Source of the DNA: Rhodocyclaceae bacterium
GTDB taxonomy: Bacteria > Pseudomonadota > Gammaproteobacteria > Burkholderiales > Rhodocyclaceae
Direction: 5' to 3'
Length of the DNA: 64,000 bases
NCBI GenBank assembly: GCA_028869135.1
Contig: JAGWTC010000002.1
Location: 124,001-188,000 of the forward strand
Part shown: positions 48,679 through 61,051 of the stretch, piece by piece
Layout of the letters: each line of letters opens with the position of its first letter
Numbering within the stretch: position 1 is the stretch's first letter
The notes under the pieces: generated by a model
Told to the model about the DNA's origin: nothing
What the model saw: only the letters and a program-made list of their open reading frames with translations
Database searches by the model: none
Made by a program: the position numbers and the translations under genes

Positions 48679-49788
48679 ATGCAAAACGAAATCGAGAAAA
48701 TCGAGGCTGGCCAAGGCCGCACCGTGGTTGTCGGCATGTCCGGCGGCGTGGATTCGTCCGTCACCGCCTTGTTGCTCAAGCAGCGCGGCTGGAAGGTGGT
48801 CGGCCTGTTCATGAAGAACTGGGAAGACGATGACGACAGCGAGTTCTGCTCGACCCGCCAGGATCTGATCGACGTCGCCTCCGTGTGCGACGTGATCGGC
48901 GTCGATCTCGAAGTGGTGAACTTCAGCGCCGAGTACAAGGACCGCGTCTTCGCCGAGTTCCTGCGCGAGTATCAGGCCGGCCGCACGCCCAATCCCGACG
49001 TGCTGTGCAATGCCGAGATCAAGTTCAAGGCCTTCCTCGACCATGCCATGGGGCTGGGCGCCGAACGCATCGCCACCGGCCACTACGCGCAGGTGCGCGA
49101 GTTCCAGGGCAAGATGCAATTGCTCAAGGCCGAGGACGGCACCAAGGACCAGAGCTACTTCCTGCATCGCCTCAACCAGGCGCAGTTGCAGAACACGATG
49201 TTTCCGGTCGGCCATCTCTACAAGCGCGATCTGCGCAGGATCGCCGAAGACGCTAAGTTGCCCAACTTCGCCAAGAAGGATTCGACCGGCATCTGCTTTA
49301 TCGGCGAGCGGCCGTTCCGCGAATTCCTGCAACGCTATCTGCCGACCCAGCCGGGCGAGATCCGCAATCTCGATACCGACAAGGTGATGGGCCAGCACCA
49401 GGGCCTGATGTACCACACCATCGGCCAGCGCGATGGCCTCGGCATCGGCGGCGTCAAGGGCGCGCCGGAGCTGCCGTGGTACGTGGCGCAGAAGGACATG
49501 GACAAGAACGTCCTCTATGTCGTGCAGGGGCACGACCATCCTGCCCTGTTGAAGCCCAGCCTCAAGGCGCAGGATCTCGCCTGGGTCGCCGGCGATGCTC
49601 CGCACACGCAGTGGGTGTACAACGCCAAGACGCGCTACCGTCAGCCGGATGCGCCGTGCGAAGTCGAGCGCGTGGATGACAAGGAGTGCGAGGTTGTTTT
49701 CGCCCAGCCGCAATGGGCGGTAACGCCGGGGCAGAGCGTGGTGATCTATGAGAGCACGGTGTGTCTCGGCGGCGGGATTATTGTTTAA
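48679..49788 (+). CDS. mnmA: tRNA-specific 2-thiouridylase MnmA
   Basis: 369 residues. An ATP-pyrophosphatase that installs sulfur at position 2 of the wobble uridine of tRNA Lys, Glu and Gln. P-loop: [19 protein letters not shown]. Catalytic Cys residues lie in [14 protein letters not shown] and [15 protein letters not shown]. Also present are [22 protein letters not shown] and a C-terminal beta-barrel with [14 protein letters not shown] 48679 follows the upstream TGA directly; in-frame codons back to 48523 overlap the secreted-protein gene. Confidence 0.96.
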   Translation: MQNEIEKIEAGQGRTVVVGMSGGVDSSVTALLLKQRGWKVVGLFMKNWEDDDDSEFCSTRQDLIDVASVCDVIGVDLEVVNFSAEYKDRVFAEFLREYQAGRTPNPDVLCNAEIKFKAFLDHAMGLGAERIATGHYAQVREFQGKMQLLKAEDGTKDQSYFLHRLNQAQLQNTMFPVGHLYKRDLRRIAEDAKLPNFAKKDSTGICFIGERPFREFLQRYLPTQPGEIRNLDTDKVMGQHQGLMYHTIGQRDGLGIGGVKGAPELPWYVAQKDMDKNVLYVVQGHDHPALLKPSLKAQDLAWVAGDAPHTQWVYNAKTRYRQPDAPCEVERVDDKECEVVFAQPQWAVTPGQSVVIYESTVCLGGGIIV

Positions 49789-49956
49789 CCCATCCCCTAG
49801 CCCCCTGCCCCAAGGGCAAGGGGTAACTGTTGTTCGCGGCTATGCCGCTCCCAAATTTTGTGGCTCTTCGTCGTGTGCGTAAGTGAGGATGTTCGCTCTG
49901 CGAACGATCCGCTTTTGCTTGGGGCGGCCCGGCGCAAAAGCTGCCTCGATTACAAC

Positions 49957-49985
49957 AAAAAGGCCCGCAGTTGCGGGCCTTTTTG
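49957..49985. terminator. Bidirectional terminator between mnmA and the GST gene
   Basis: A-run, GGCCCGCA, loop GT, TGCGGGCC and T-run. The rest of the 198-bp gap holds a GC-rich CCCTAGCCCCC...GGGGTAACT fragment resembling one at 45138-45175, but no gene. Confidence 0.85.
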
Positions 49986-49986
49986 T

Positions 49987-50595
49987 TTAGTCGTGCGGCA
50001 CAGTATCGATGAATGACTGTCGCTGCATCAGCTTGTCGTGGAGGCGCACCAGGTTCGGATTATCGCTACGCCAGTCGAGATTGGGGTGGCGGAAAGTGAC
50101 ATGGTCGAGCGCGGTGCCGATGGCGATATCCGCCAGCGAGAAGGCATTGCCAGTGCACCACGGTTGCTCACCGAGGTCGGCATTGACGGCGGCGAGCGTG
50201 GTGACGATGCGCTTGCGCTGGCGCGCGATCCAGCCTTCGCTCTTTTCACCCGGCTTGCGCTTGCCTTCGAGGAAGGCAATCACCGAGGCTTCGCACAGCG
50301 CGTCGCCGAGCGCTTCCCAGCGCTTGACCAGAATCCGCTCGCGGCCGGAGGCCGGCATCAGCTTGTTGTTCGGGGTGCCGGTGTCGAGGTGTTCGACGAT
50401 CACGCGCGAATCGTAGAGCGGGGTTTCATCATCGAGGATGAGCACCGGAATCTGCCCGAGCGGATTGCTTTGCGCGATGGTGTTGTCGGCGGACCAAGGA
50501 GATTCGATCTGGAATTCGTAGTCGATCTTCTTTTCAGCGAGGACAATCCGGACCTTGCGGACGAAGGGGCTGGTGTAGGTGCCGATCAGCTTCAT
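49987..50595 (-). CDS. Glutathione S-transferase family protein (YibF-like)
   Basis: 202 residues. The N-terminal thioredoxin-like domain has MKLIGTYTSPFVRKVRIVLA with the likely catalytic Ser in TSPF, IPVLILDD and DSRVIVEHLD; the helical C-terminal domain includes FSLADIAIGTALDHVTFR. This matches YibF/theta-like bacterial GSTs of uncertain substrate. Cytoplasmic. It converges with mnmA and diverges from purB. Confidence 0.9.
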   Translation of the reverse strand: MKLIGTYTSPFVRKVRIVLAEKKIDYEFQIESPWSADNTIAQSNPLGQIPVLILDDETPLYDSRVIVEHLDTGTPNNKLMPASGRERILVKRWEALGDALCEASVIAFLEGKRKPGEKSEGWIARQRKRIVTTLAAVNADLGEQPWCTGNAFSLADIAIGTALDHVTFRHPNLDWRSDNPNLVRLHDKLMQRQSFIDTVPHD

Positions 50596-50666
50596 GTTCT
50601 GGGAGGGGCGAGTGCTGCAGATATGTCTGGATTATAACATCCGGCTCCAATCTGCCCCCGGCCTGA

Positions 50667-52115
<1,449 letters not shown>

Positions 52116-52132
52116 GTACGGAGAAGAACAAG

Positions 52133-52480
52133 ATGTCTGCTTTCGCAAGCAACCTCAAGAGCCTGCCCAAGGTCTCCCACATCGAATCGATCACGCTCAG
52201 CGACGCCGAAGGCAATCAGGTCGCGCTGATCGAGAACAAGCCCGGCCAGGCCGGCTCGCTCGCCGTATATAACCATCTGTCCCAGACCTGGGGCGCGATC
52301 ACCGCCGAAGCGGCCGCCAAGGGCCTGGAAATCTACGCCGAGCACACCGAGGACGCGCGCGCCCATCCGGGCAAACATCCGAACATCGATCGCCTTTTCG
52401 AGGTGCTGAAGACCGGACAGTCCCTGCGCGTCAAGCATACCTATGCCACCGATCCCGGCATCGAGGGCCTGAAGCCCTGA
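52133..52480 (+). CDS. DUF2322-type protein
   Basis: 115 residues, soluble, no signal peptide. The pattern LSDAEGNQVALIENKPGQAG, SLAVYNHLSQTWGAI, and AGLEIYAEH-like AKGLEIYAEHTEDARAHPG fits DUF2322, a family of unknown function common in betaproteobacteria (from memory). ATG 52133 follows GGAGAAG; the in-frame start at 52070 lies inside purB. It is 17 nt after purB and 7 nt before the DUF202 gene. Confidence 0.8.
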   Translation: MSAFASNLKSLPKVSHIESITLSDAEGNQVALIENKPGQAGSLAVYNHLSQTWGAITAEAAAKGLEIYAEHTEDARAHPGKHPNIDRLFEVLKTGQSLRVKHTYATDPGIEGLKP

Positions 52481-52487
52481 GCTGACG

Positions 52488-52853
52488 ATGTCCGACCTCA
52501 AGGATCCGCGCGTACTTTTTGCCGCCGAGCGCACCCTGCTCGCCTGGAACCGCACTGCGCTTGCCTTGATGGCCTTCGGTTTCGGCGTCGAACGTTTCGG
52601 ACTCTTCATGCATACCTTGAGCCCGGCCATGCCGGCGTCCCAGCGCGGCGCATCGCTGTGGCTGGGGCTGGCCCTGGTTGTCCTCGGCGTTGCCCTCGCC
52701 GTACTGTCGGTGGTGCAGTATCGACATGTGCTGAAGACCCTGCAGCCCGCCGAAATTCCCGATCGCTACGTCATCAATCTGCCGGTCCATGCCACGCTGG
52801 CCGTGGCCGGCATCGGCGCCGTGCTGGCCGTTTATCTGCTGCTGTCCGCCTGA
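52488..52853 (+). CDS. DUF202 (YidH-type) inner-membrane protein
   Basis: 121 residues with three hydrophobic helices. The DUF202 start is clear: DPRVLFAAERTLLAWNRTAL, followed by MAFGFGVERFGLF. These are small inner-membrane proteins of unknown function. It is 7 nt past the DUF2322-type gene, so likely co-transcribed. Confidence 0.9.
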   Translation: MSDLKDPRVLFAAERTLLAWNRTALALMAFGFGVERFGLFMHTLSPAMPASQRGASLWLGLALVVLGVALAVLSVVQYRHVLKTLQPAEIPDRYVINLPVHATLAVAGIGAVLAVYLLLSA

Positions 52854-52916
52854 GCCGGCGCCTCGAATGGCGCTGGTCTATGCTGGAGATTCTTGTCCGC
52901 ATGGAGGTAGACCGCG

Positions 52917-53363
52917 ATGTCCAGCAATCAACTGTTTCTGATTCCGGATGTCCCGGAATATGCACCGAACCAGAGCGCCGCAAGGCAGGCACGTGACTTT
53001 CTGAAATCCGTTCTTCCGGATGCCGATGAGGTGAAGAGCGAGCTCAACGATGCGCTGATCTTCGTCGATCCCGGCGCCAATCTGGAGCTCGTCGCCTGTC
53101 CGCAATGCGGCCGGAACGCGGGAAAATGGTGGGGCGAGGCGCTGCAGAACTACCGCAGAAACGGCGCCGCCGCCTTCGTCGTGGTGACGCCCTGCTGCGG
53201 CAAGCGCACTTCGCTGGACGGCCTCCACTACCGGCCCACCGCCGGCTTTGCCCGTTTTGTCCTGTCTGCGCACAATCCGGTGCGCGCCATCACGCGCAAG
53301 GAGCGCCAGCAGTTGTCGAGGCTGGTGGGCTGCAATCTGCGCGAGGTCTCCGCTGTCGTGTAA
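52917..53363 (+). CDS. Conserved protein with a zinc-ribbon-like core, unknown function
   Basis: 148 residues. Cysteines in VACPQCGRNAGKWWGEALQN and VVVTPCCGKRTSLDGLHY could form a zinc ribbon (CxxC, then CC). No signal peptide or membrane segment. ATG 52917 follows GGAGGT. Not recognised. A strong terminator just after it ends the purB-side group. Confidence 0.75.
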   Translation: MSSNQLFLIPDVPEYAPNQSAARQARDFLKSVLPDADEVKSELNDALIFVDPGANLELVACPQCGRNAGKWWGEALQNYRRNGAAAFVVVTPCCGKRTSLDGLHYRPTAGFARFVLSAHNPVRAITRKERQQLSRLVGCNLREVSAVV

Positions 53364-53382
53364 ACCGCTGTTCAATGCCAAC

Positions 53383-53412
53383 AAAAAAGCCCGCATGCTT
53401 GCGGGCTTTTTT
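53383..53412. terminator. Bidirectional terminator before secF
   Basis: Six A, GCCCGCA, loop, TGCGGGC, six T: a symmetric strong hairpin serving the plus-strand group and secF on the minus strand. Confidence 0.9.
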
Positions 53413-53429
53413 GTTGGAGCGGGGAGAGC

Positions 53430-54368
53430 TTAAACCACCGCTTCCTGCTTTTCGACCTTGGGTTTGGGCAGGAACTGTTCGCGCGACACGCCCAGCCACA
53501 TGACCAGCGGCGAAGCGACCAGCACCGAGGAGTAGATGCCGAAGCAGATGCCGATGGTCAGCGCCAGTGCGAAGTAGTGCAGGGCAACACCGCCGAAGAT
53601 CAGCATCGAGGTCACCATCATCTGCGTACAGCCGTGAGTGATGATGGTGCGGGAGATGGTGCTGGTGATAGCGTGGTCCAGCACTTCCGGCGTGCTCATC
53701 TTCTTCTGCTTCTTGAACGTCTCGCGCACGCGGTCGAACACCACCACGGATTCGTTCACCGAGTAGCCGAGCACGGCCAGGATGGCGGCCAGTACCGGCA
53801 GCGAGAACTCCCACTGGAACAGGGCGAAGCAGCCAAGAATGATGATCACGTCGTGCAGGTTGGCGATCACGGCCGAGACGGCGAAGCGCCATTCGAAACG
53901 GATGGCCAGGTAGACGACGATGCCGATCACGACCAGCAACAGCGCCATGGCGCCATCGGAGGCAAGCTCCTTGCCGACCTGCGGGCCGACGAACTCGACC
54001 CGCTTGAGCTCGGGCGGGTTGGCGCTGTCCACGGCCTGCAGCGAGGTCAGCACATGCGCGCTGACCTTGTTCGAATCGCCATCCTTGGCCAGCGGCACGC
54101 GGATCAGAACATCCGTCGAGCTGCCGAAGTTCTGTACCTGCGGATCGCTGAAACCGTCGCTCTCCAGCTTCTTGCGCAGGCTGTCCAGATTGGGCGCCTG
54201 CGGGTAGCGCACTTCCATCAGCGTACCGCCGGTGAATTCGACGCTAAAGTGCAGGCCCTTGTGGGCCAGGAAGAACACGGCCAGCAGGAAGGTGATCAAC
54301 GAGATGACGTTGAACACCAGCGCATGGCGCATGAAGGGGATGTCTTTACGGATGCGGAAGAATTCCAT
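53430..54368 (-). CDS. secF: Protein translocase subunit SecF
   Basis: 312 residues, six membrane helices with a large periplasmic P1 loop. With SecD it uses the proton gradient to help pull proteins through SecYEG. Marks: HFSVEFTGGTLMEVRYP near residue 40, VIGIVVYLAIRFEWRFAVSA, VLGYSVNESVVVFDRVRE and TISRTIITHG. Last gene of the queA-tgt-yajC-secD-secF series; 20 nt after secD. Confidence 0.97.
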   Translation of the reverse strand: MEFFRIRKDIPFMRHALVFNVISLITFLLAVFFLAHKGLHFSVEFTGGTLMEVRYPQAPNLDSLRKKLESDGFSDPQVQNFGSSTDVLIRVPLAKDGDSNKVSAHVLTSLQAVDSANPPELKRVEFVGPQVGKELASDGAMALLLVVIGIVVYLAIRFEWRFAVSAVIANLHDVIIILGCFALFQWEFSLPVLAAILAVLGYSVNESVVVFDRVRETFKKQKKMSTPEVLDHAITSTISRTIITHGCTQMMVTSMLIFGGVALHYFALALTIGICFGIYSSVLVASPLVMWLGVSREQFLPKPKVEKQEAVV

Positions 54369-54388
54369 GTTTTTCTACCTTCCCTTAC

Positions 54389-56269
54389 TTACTTCGCAAC
54401 AGCCGAATCGGGTTTCCAGACCTGACCGATGGACAGGGCGGTGAGCTTCTTGCGGCGTCCGTAGATCAGGTTGATGACGGCACGCGAGACGACGACCGAG
54501 CTGAACAGCGACGTCAGGATGCCGAGGCAGTGCACCACGGCAAAGCCGCGTACCGGGCCGGAGCCGAAGATCAGCAGCGCGATGCCGGCGATCAGGGTGG
54601 TGACGTTGGAGTCCAGAATCGTCGCCCAGGCACGCTCGTAGCCGGCGGTGATGGCCGCTTGCGGCGTGTTGCCGACGCGCAGTTCCTCACGCACGCGCTC
54701 ATTGATCAGCACATTGGCGTCGATGGCCATGCCCAGCGTCAGCGCGATGGCGGCGATGCCCGGCAGCGTCAGCGTGGCCTGCATCAGCGAAAGCAGCGCG
54801 ACCAGGAACAGCAGATTGGCCGACAGGGCGACCACCGACACCACGCCGAACAGCAGGTAGTAGGCAATCATGAACACCGCGATGGCGGTGAAGCCCCACA
54901 GCGTCGAATGGAAGCCCTTGCTGATATTGTCGGCGCCGAGGCTCGGGCCGATGGTGCGTTCCTCGACGATATCCATCGGCGCCGCGAGGCTGCCGGCGCG
55001 CAGCAGCAGGGCCACGTCGCTGGCTTCCTGCGTGCTCATACGGCCGGAAATCTGCACGCGGCCGCCACCGATTTCGGTGTTGATGCGCGGTGCGGTAACG
55101 ACTTCGCCCTTGCCCTTTTCGATCAGCAGGATGGCCATGCGCTTGCCGACGTTCTCGCGCGTGATGTCCTTGAAGATGCGGGCGCCGGCCGAGTCCAAGG
55201 TGAGGTGCACGGCCGGTTCGTGGGTCTGGCCGTCGAAGCCCGGCTGGGCGTCGGTGAGGCGATCGCCGGTCAGTACGACCTGCTTCCTGACCAGCAGGCC
55301 GTGGCCGCCGCGTTCGGTGTAGTACTCGGTGCCGGCGGGCGGCTGGCCGTTGGCGGCCTGCTCCATGACAGCCGGGTTCTGGCTGTTTTCGTCGTCCACC
55401 ATGCGGATTTCCAGCGTGGCGGTACGGCCCAGAATGTCCTTGGCCTTGGCGGTGTCCTGCACGCCGGGCAATTGCACGACGATACGGTCGGCGCCCTGCT
55501 GCTGGATGACGGGCTCGGCCACGCCGAGCTCGTTGATACGATTGTGCAGGGTGCTGATGTTCTGCTTGATCGAGTCGCCCTGCAGCTTCTGCTGAGCTTC
55601 CGGCTTCAAGGTGGCGACCAGCTTGAAGTCTGCGCCGTCCGCCTGCTCCGCCAAGGTGAGCTCGGGCATGCTCGTGCCCAGCACGTTCTTCACGCGGTCG
55701 CGCGTTTCCGTGTCGCGGAAGCGGATGGACAGCGTGTTGCCGTCGCGGGCGATGCCGGCATGGCGCAGGTTCTTGTCGCGCAACAGGGTGCGGATGTCGG
55801 CGGCCATCGAATCGAGACGCTTGGTCAGCGCGCCCTTCATGTCCACCTGCAGCAGGAAGTGCACGCCGCCGCGCAAGTCCAGGCCCAGGTACATGGGCAG
55901 GGCGTGGATGGAAGTCAGCCATTGCGGCGAGCTCGGCAGCAGATTGAGCGCCACGCTGTAGCTGGCATCGTCGGCGACCGGGTTCAGATTCTTCTCGATG
56001 GCGTCCTTGGCCTTGAGCTGCGTATCGGTGCTATCGAAGCGCACGCGTATGCTGTTCTGGTCGGCATACAGACCCTGATGCGCGATGCCGGCGGCCTGGA
56101 GGGTGTCTTCGACACGGCCGAGCAGGGAAGGATCGACCTTGACGGTGGCCTTGACGCTGGAGACCTGAACCGCCGGCGATTCGCCGAAGAAGTTGGGCAG
56201 GGTGTACAACAGTCCCAGCACCAGGGCGACGACGACGAGGATGTTTTTCCAGAGCGGATAACGATTCAT
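54389..56269 (-). CDS. secD: Protein translocase subunit SecD
   Basis: 626 residues. Helix 1 (YPLWKNILVVVALVLGLLYTL), large periplasmic P1 head, then five helices with the conserved GLDLRGGVHFLLQVD and TLTLPGIAAIALTLGMAIDANVLINERVREE, the site of the essential Asp. The ATG at 56269 is not preceded by a recognisable ribosome-binding site; the adjacent upstream DNA is a GAGAGTC repeat. Confidence 0.97.
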   Translation of the reverse strand: MNRYPLWKNILVVVALVLGLLYTLPNFFGESPAVQVSSVKATVKVDPSLLGRVEDTLQAAGIAHQGLYADQNSIRVRFDSTDTQLKAKDAIEKNLNPVADDASYSVALNLLPSSPQWLTSIHALPMYLGLDLRGGVHFLLQVDMKGALTKRLDSMAADIRTLLRDKNLRHAGIARDGNTLSIRFRDTETRDRVKNVLGTSMPELTLAEQADGADFKLVATLKPEAQQKLQGDSIKQNISTLHNRINELGVAEPVIQQQGADRIVVQLPGVQDTAKAKDILGRTATLEIRMVDDENSQNPAVMEQAANGQPPAGTEYYTERGGHGLLVRKQVVLTGDRLTDAQPGFDGQTHEPAVHLTLDSAGARIFKDITRENVGKRMAILLIEKGKGEVVTAPRINTEIGGGRVQISGRMSTQEASDVALLLRAGSLAAPMDIVEERTIGPSLGADNISKGFHSTLWGFTAIAVFMIAYYLLFGVVSVVALSANLLFLVALLSLMQATLTLPGIAAIALTLGMAIDANVLINERVREELRVGNTPQAAITAGYERAWATILDSNVTTLIAGIALLIFGSGPVRGFAVVHCLGILTSLFSSVVVSRAVINLIYGRRKKLTALSIGQVWKPDSAVAK

Positions 56270-56275
56270 TTTTTA

Positions 56276-56360
56276 GCCGAGAGTGAAGAGTGGAGAGTCG
56301 AGGGCAGGGGAAGTGCGAGGGCTTATTCTCGACTCAAAACTCTCGACTCTCGACTGAAGC
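56276..56360. repeat. GAGAGTC inverted-arm repeat between yajC and secD
   Basis: Left arm GAGAGTGAAGAGTGGAGAGT (56279-56298) and following bases; right arm CTCGACT...CTCGACTCTCGACTGA (56328-56357). It fills nearly all of the 96-bp yajC-secD gap and resembles 46211-46303. Confidence 0.6.
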
Positions 56361-56365
56361 GATCC

Positions 56366-56692
56366 TTACAGGTTCTTCAAAGTGCCCTTGGGCAGCACGG
56401 TCGATACTGCGTGCTTCTGGACCTGGATTTCCACGTCCTTGGCGATTTCGACGGAAGTGTAGTTGTCACCGATCTTGGCGATGCGCCCGATGATGCCGCC
56501 GGCAACGACGACTTCATCGCCCTTCTGCAGTTCGGAGACCAGCTTCTGATGTTCCTTGTGCTTCTTCATCTGCGGGCGGAACATCAGGAAATAGACAGCG
56601 ACCACCATGATGACGGGCAGCGCGAAATCCATCATACCGAGAGTATGTTGGGCGCCGGCCGCAGCCTGCGCATAAGCATTCGAAATCAGCAC
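56366..56692 (-). CDS. yajC: Preprotein translocase subunit YajC
   Basis: 108 residues with one membrane helix (FALPVIMVVAVYFLMFRPQM) and a basic cytoplasmic tail KKHKEHQKLVSELQKGDEVV, then AGGIIGRIAKIGD. Accessory subunit of SecDF, also linked to AcrB. Conserved order tgt-yajC-secD-secF. Confidence 0.95.
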   Translation of the reverse strand: MLISNAYAQAAAGAQHTLGMMDFALPVIMVVAVYFLMFRPQMKKHKEHQKLVSELQKGDEVVVAGGIIGRIAKIGDNYTSVEIAKDVEIQVQKHAVSTVLPKGTLKNL

Positions 56693-56805
56693 GTGAAGCT
56701 CCTGAAATTATTGGTAAAAGAACAGCCCCCGAGTATATCAGCTACGGCCTTGCCGTCTGCTGTCGCGGGTGGCGGGGAAATAAGACGGCTCGCCGCCGCC
56801 GAGGT

Positions 56806-58957
<2,152 letters not shown>

Positions 58958-59275
58958 GGGGTATTTGAGGCGCCGCAAGCGGCGGCCGCGTATTTTACGC
59001 GAGCGGGATGCCCGGCCGCAGTCCAGCGGACGGCGCGGTGCTGTTTGCCGCCAGTCGAATGGTTTGCGCACGGTTCAGGCTTGCACAGTGGCGGCAGGAG
59101 TGGCGGATAGACAACTTTCGCATCTCGGATGAGATAGCGGCAATATTTGTAGGGGTTTGATTCTGGGTGAATGGGCTCTCTTTGTTTGAATTTGTGCAGC
59201 AATGGTTTGTATTGATGGAAAATATTACAAATAATATGCATAATTGATTTTTCGTACATCATGTTGGAATTAATT
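58958..59275. other. Divergent, AT-rich promoter region between queA and the CsgG-like gene
   Basis: This 318-bp gap has no gene. Its right half (59155-59275) is strikingly AT-rich for this GC-rich genome, with TAATAT and CATAAT -10-like hexamers near 59232-59244 but no well-spaced -35. It probably carries promoters for both directions. Confidence 0.5.
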
Positions 59276-60088
59276 ATGTATTCATCAGCTCGCTTGATCC
59301 TTGTGGCCTTCGCTGCTTCGTTGTCTGCTTGCAACGCCACCATGCCAACCATTGGCGACGAAAACGCCAAGACCGCCGCTACCGGGTCGGCCGGCGGCGC
59401 CAACGCAAACAATGCCAATACGAAGCTGGAAAAGTGCACCAGCACGATGGGTACGCTGGCGGTCGTTGAGGATCAGTATTCCGACTGGTTCAGAACCATG
59501 CAGACTTACCAGTTGCGCTCGACCGTTCCGGTCCTGCGTCTGTTGATCCAGCAATCCAACTGCTTTGTGATCGTCGAGCGCGGTGCCGCGATGCGAAACA
59601 TGCAGCAGGAACGCATGCTTGAGCAAAGCGGTGAACTCCGCCACGGCTCCAAGTACGGCAAGGGCCAGATGGTCGCCGCCGACTATACGATGAATCCGTC
59701 CGTCACCTTCAGCCAGAAAGGCACCGGCGGCATGGGCGGCTCGCTCTTCGGCTACGGCGGAGGTTGGCTCGGCATGCTGGCGGGCGGGCTCAAGTTCAAC
59801 GATGCCTCCACCATGTTGACGCTGATCGATAACCGCTCCGGCGTGCAACTGGCCGCCGCCGAAGGCAGTGCGCGCAATACCGACTTCAATTTGTTCGGCG
59901 GCATGTTCACGGGCGGTTTGGGCGGTACGGCCGGCGGTTTTACCAACACCCCCGAAGGAAAAGTCCTGGCGGCGGCATTCATCGACTCCTACAACCAGAT
60001 GGTGCAATCGCTACGCAGCTACAAGGCGCAGGAAGTCAAGGGCGGCCTGGGCAAAGGCGGCTCAGGAGCGCTGAAGGTGGGCAGGTAG
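59276..60088 (+). CDS. CsgG-like outer-membrane lipoprotein
   Basis: 270 residues. The lipoprotein signal (MYSSARLILVAFAASLSAC) has lipobox LSAC with Cys19. The mature part resembles the CsgG/YraM family: LGTLAVV-type strand (MGTLAVVEDQ), VLRLLIQQSNCFVIVERGAA, LIDNRSGVQLAAAEGSARN and a long Gly-rich insertion GGMGGSLFGYGGGWLGMLAG. No csg or other secretion genes are adjacent, so this is probably a stand-alone envelope lipoprotein, not a curli exporter. I prefer ATG 59276 to the in-frame 59261. Confidence 0.75.
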   Translation: MYSSARLILVAFAASLSACNATMPTIGDENAKTAATGSAGGANANNANTKLEKCTSTMGTLAVVEDQYSDWFRTMQTYQLRSTVPVLRLLIQQSNCFVIVERGAAMRNMQQERMLEQSGELRHGSKYGKGQMVAADYTMNPSVTFSQKGTGGMGGSLFGYGGGWLGMLAGGLKFNDASTMLTLIDNRSGVQLAAAEGSARNTDFNLFGGMFTGGLGGTAGGFTNTPEGKVLAAAFIDSYNQMVQSLRSYKAQEVKGGLGKGGSGALKVGR

Positions 60089-60158
60089 CATCGCCCGACA
60101 AGCAGGCCTGAAGCGGTTCGGACTTTTGCTGCGCAAGCACATCGAAAAAGGGCGAGGC

Positions 60159-60815
60159 ATGCGTCGGTTGATTTTCATCCTGGCGTTTTGCCTCGGCCCG
60201 TTAAGCGTTGCCGCCGACGAGCAAAGACCGAGATACCGAAATGCGATGGAGGCGGCCGCCGCCGCCAGCGCCTTCAATGCCGCGAATGTCGGCGCCTGGG
60301 GTGCGAACCCGCCAGTGCCGTACCGGGCCATTTCCACGAATCGCATCGTGTTGTACCGTGCCGGTTGCGCCTATGAGTGCCAGTCGCTGGTCGGATATCT
60401 GCAGATGCATAACATCCCCTTCGTTGTGCGAGATGCCGAACGCAATGCCTATTACCGCAACGAGTACACCCGAATTGGCGGAACCGGCATGCCGCTTGTC
60501 CTTATCGGCGGGAGCCCGGTCAACAGCCTCGATGGCGCGTTGATTGCGCAGCGCTATGTTGAGATTCAGCATCGTTCGGGTTGGCCGCCCGCGCCGTCAA
60601 AGTCCGGGAAGCGCCCCATTGAAGAAGGTGACCTGCTGAAGCCCAGGATTGATGGCGTTGCGCTCTACGCAGAGCCCGACAGCGCCAGTTCGCAGATCCG
60701 CACGCTGACCACCAAGGAAAACTGCGTTTATCTGGGCGAGGAGGAGGGCGACTATTGCCGCATCACCTGCAAGGCCGACACCGGCTGGATCGATCGTCGC
60801 CTCGTCAGGCGCTGA
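60159..60815 (+). CDS. Secreted glutaredoxin-like protein with C-terminal SH3 domain
   Basis: 218 residues. The signal peptide MRRLIFILAFCLGPLSVAAD ends near residue 19. A glutaredoxin-like domain (~62-130) follows: RIVLYRAGCAYECQSLVGYL with the Cys pair at 70 and 74 (CxxxC, not the usual CxxC), and the cis-Pro element GTGMPLVLIGGSPVNSLDG. A bacterial SH3 domain (~165-218) ends it: GVALYAEPDSASSQIRTL and GWIDRRLVRR. Such a fusion suggests a periplasmic thiol protein tethered to the cell wall; function is inference. Confidence 0.75.
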   Translation: MRRLIFILAFCLGPLSVAADEQRPRYRNAMEAAAAASAFNAANVGAWGANPPVPYRAISTNRIVLYRAGCAYECQSLVGYLQMHNIPFVVRDAERNAYYRNEYTRIGGTGMPLVLIGGSPVNSLDGALIAQRYVEIQHRSGWPPAPSKSGKRPIEEGDLLKPRIDGVALYAEPDSASSQIRTLTTKENCVYLGEEEGDYCRITCKADTGWIDRRLVRR

Positions 60816-60966
60816 CCGTCGTGAGACGGAACGCAGGCCTGGGCGTTCGAACCCGGTCGCCTGCAGTGCGGGCGGCCTCCGCGTGGCTTGTGTCTCGGCC
60901 CTGATTCGCGGATAATGCGCGCTCCTTCCGCAAGGCGCCGACACTCTCTTGGTCCTTGTATCTCAT

Positions 60967-61051
60967 GCCGGGATGGCGGAATCGGTAGACGCAGCGGATT
61001 CAAAATCCGCCGCCGCAAGGTGTCCGGGTTCGAGTCCCGGTCCCGGCACCA
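60967..61051 (+). tRNA. tRNA-Leu (anticodon CAA)
   Basis: 85 nt with encoded CCA. Acceptor stem GCCGGGA/TCCCGGC, D arm GGCGGAATCGGTAGACGC, anticodon stem GCGGA/TCCGC around loop TTCAAAA (anticodon CAA), a long variable arm typical of type II tRNAs, and T arm CCGGGTTCGAGTCCCGG. It reads UUG. Confidence 0.97.
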
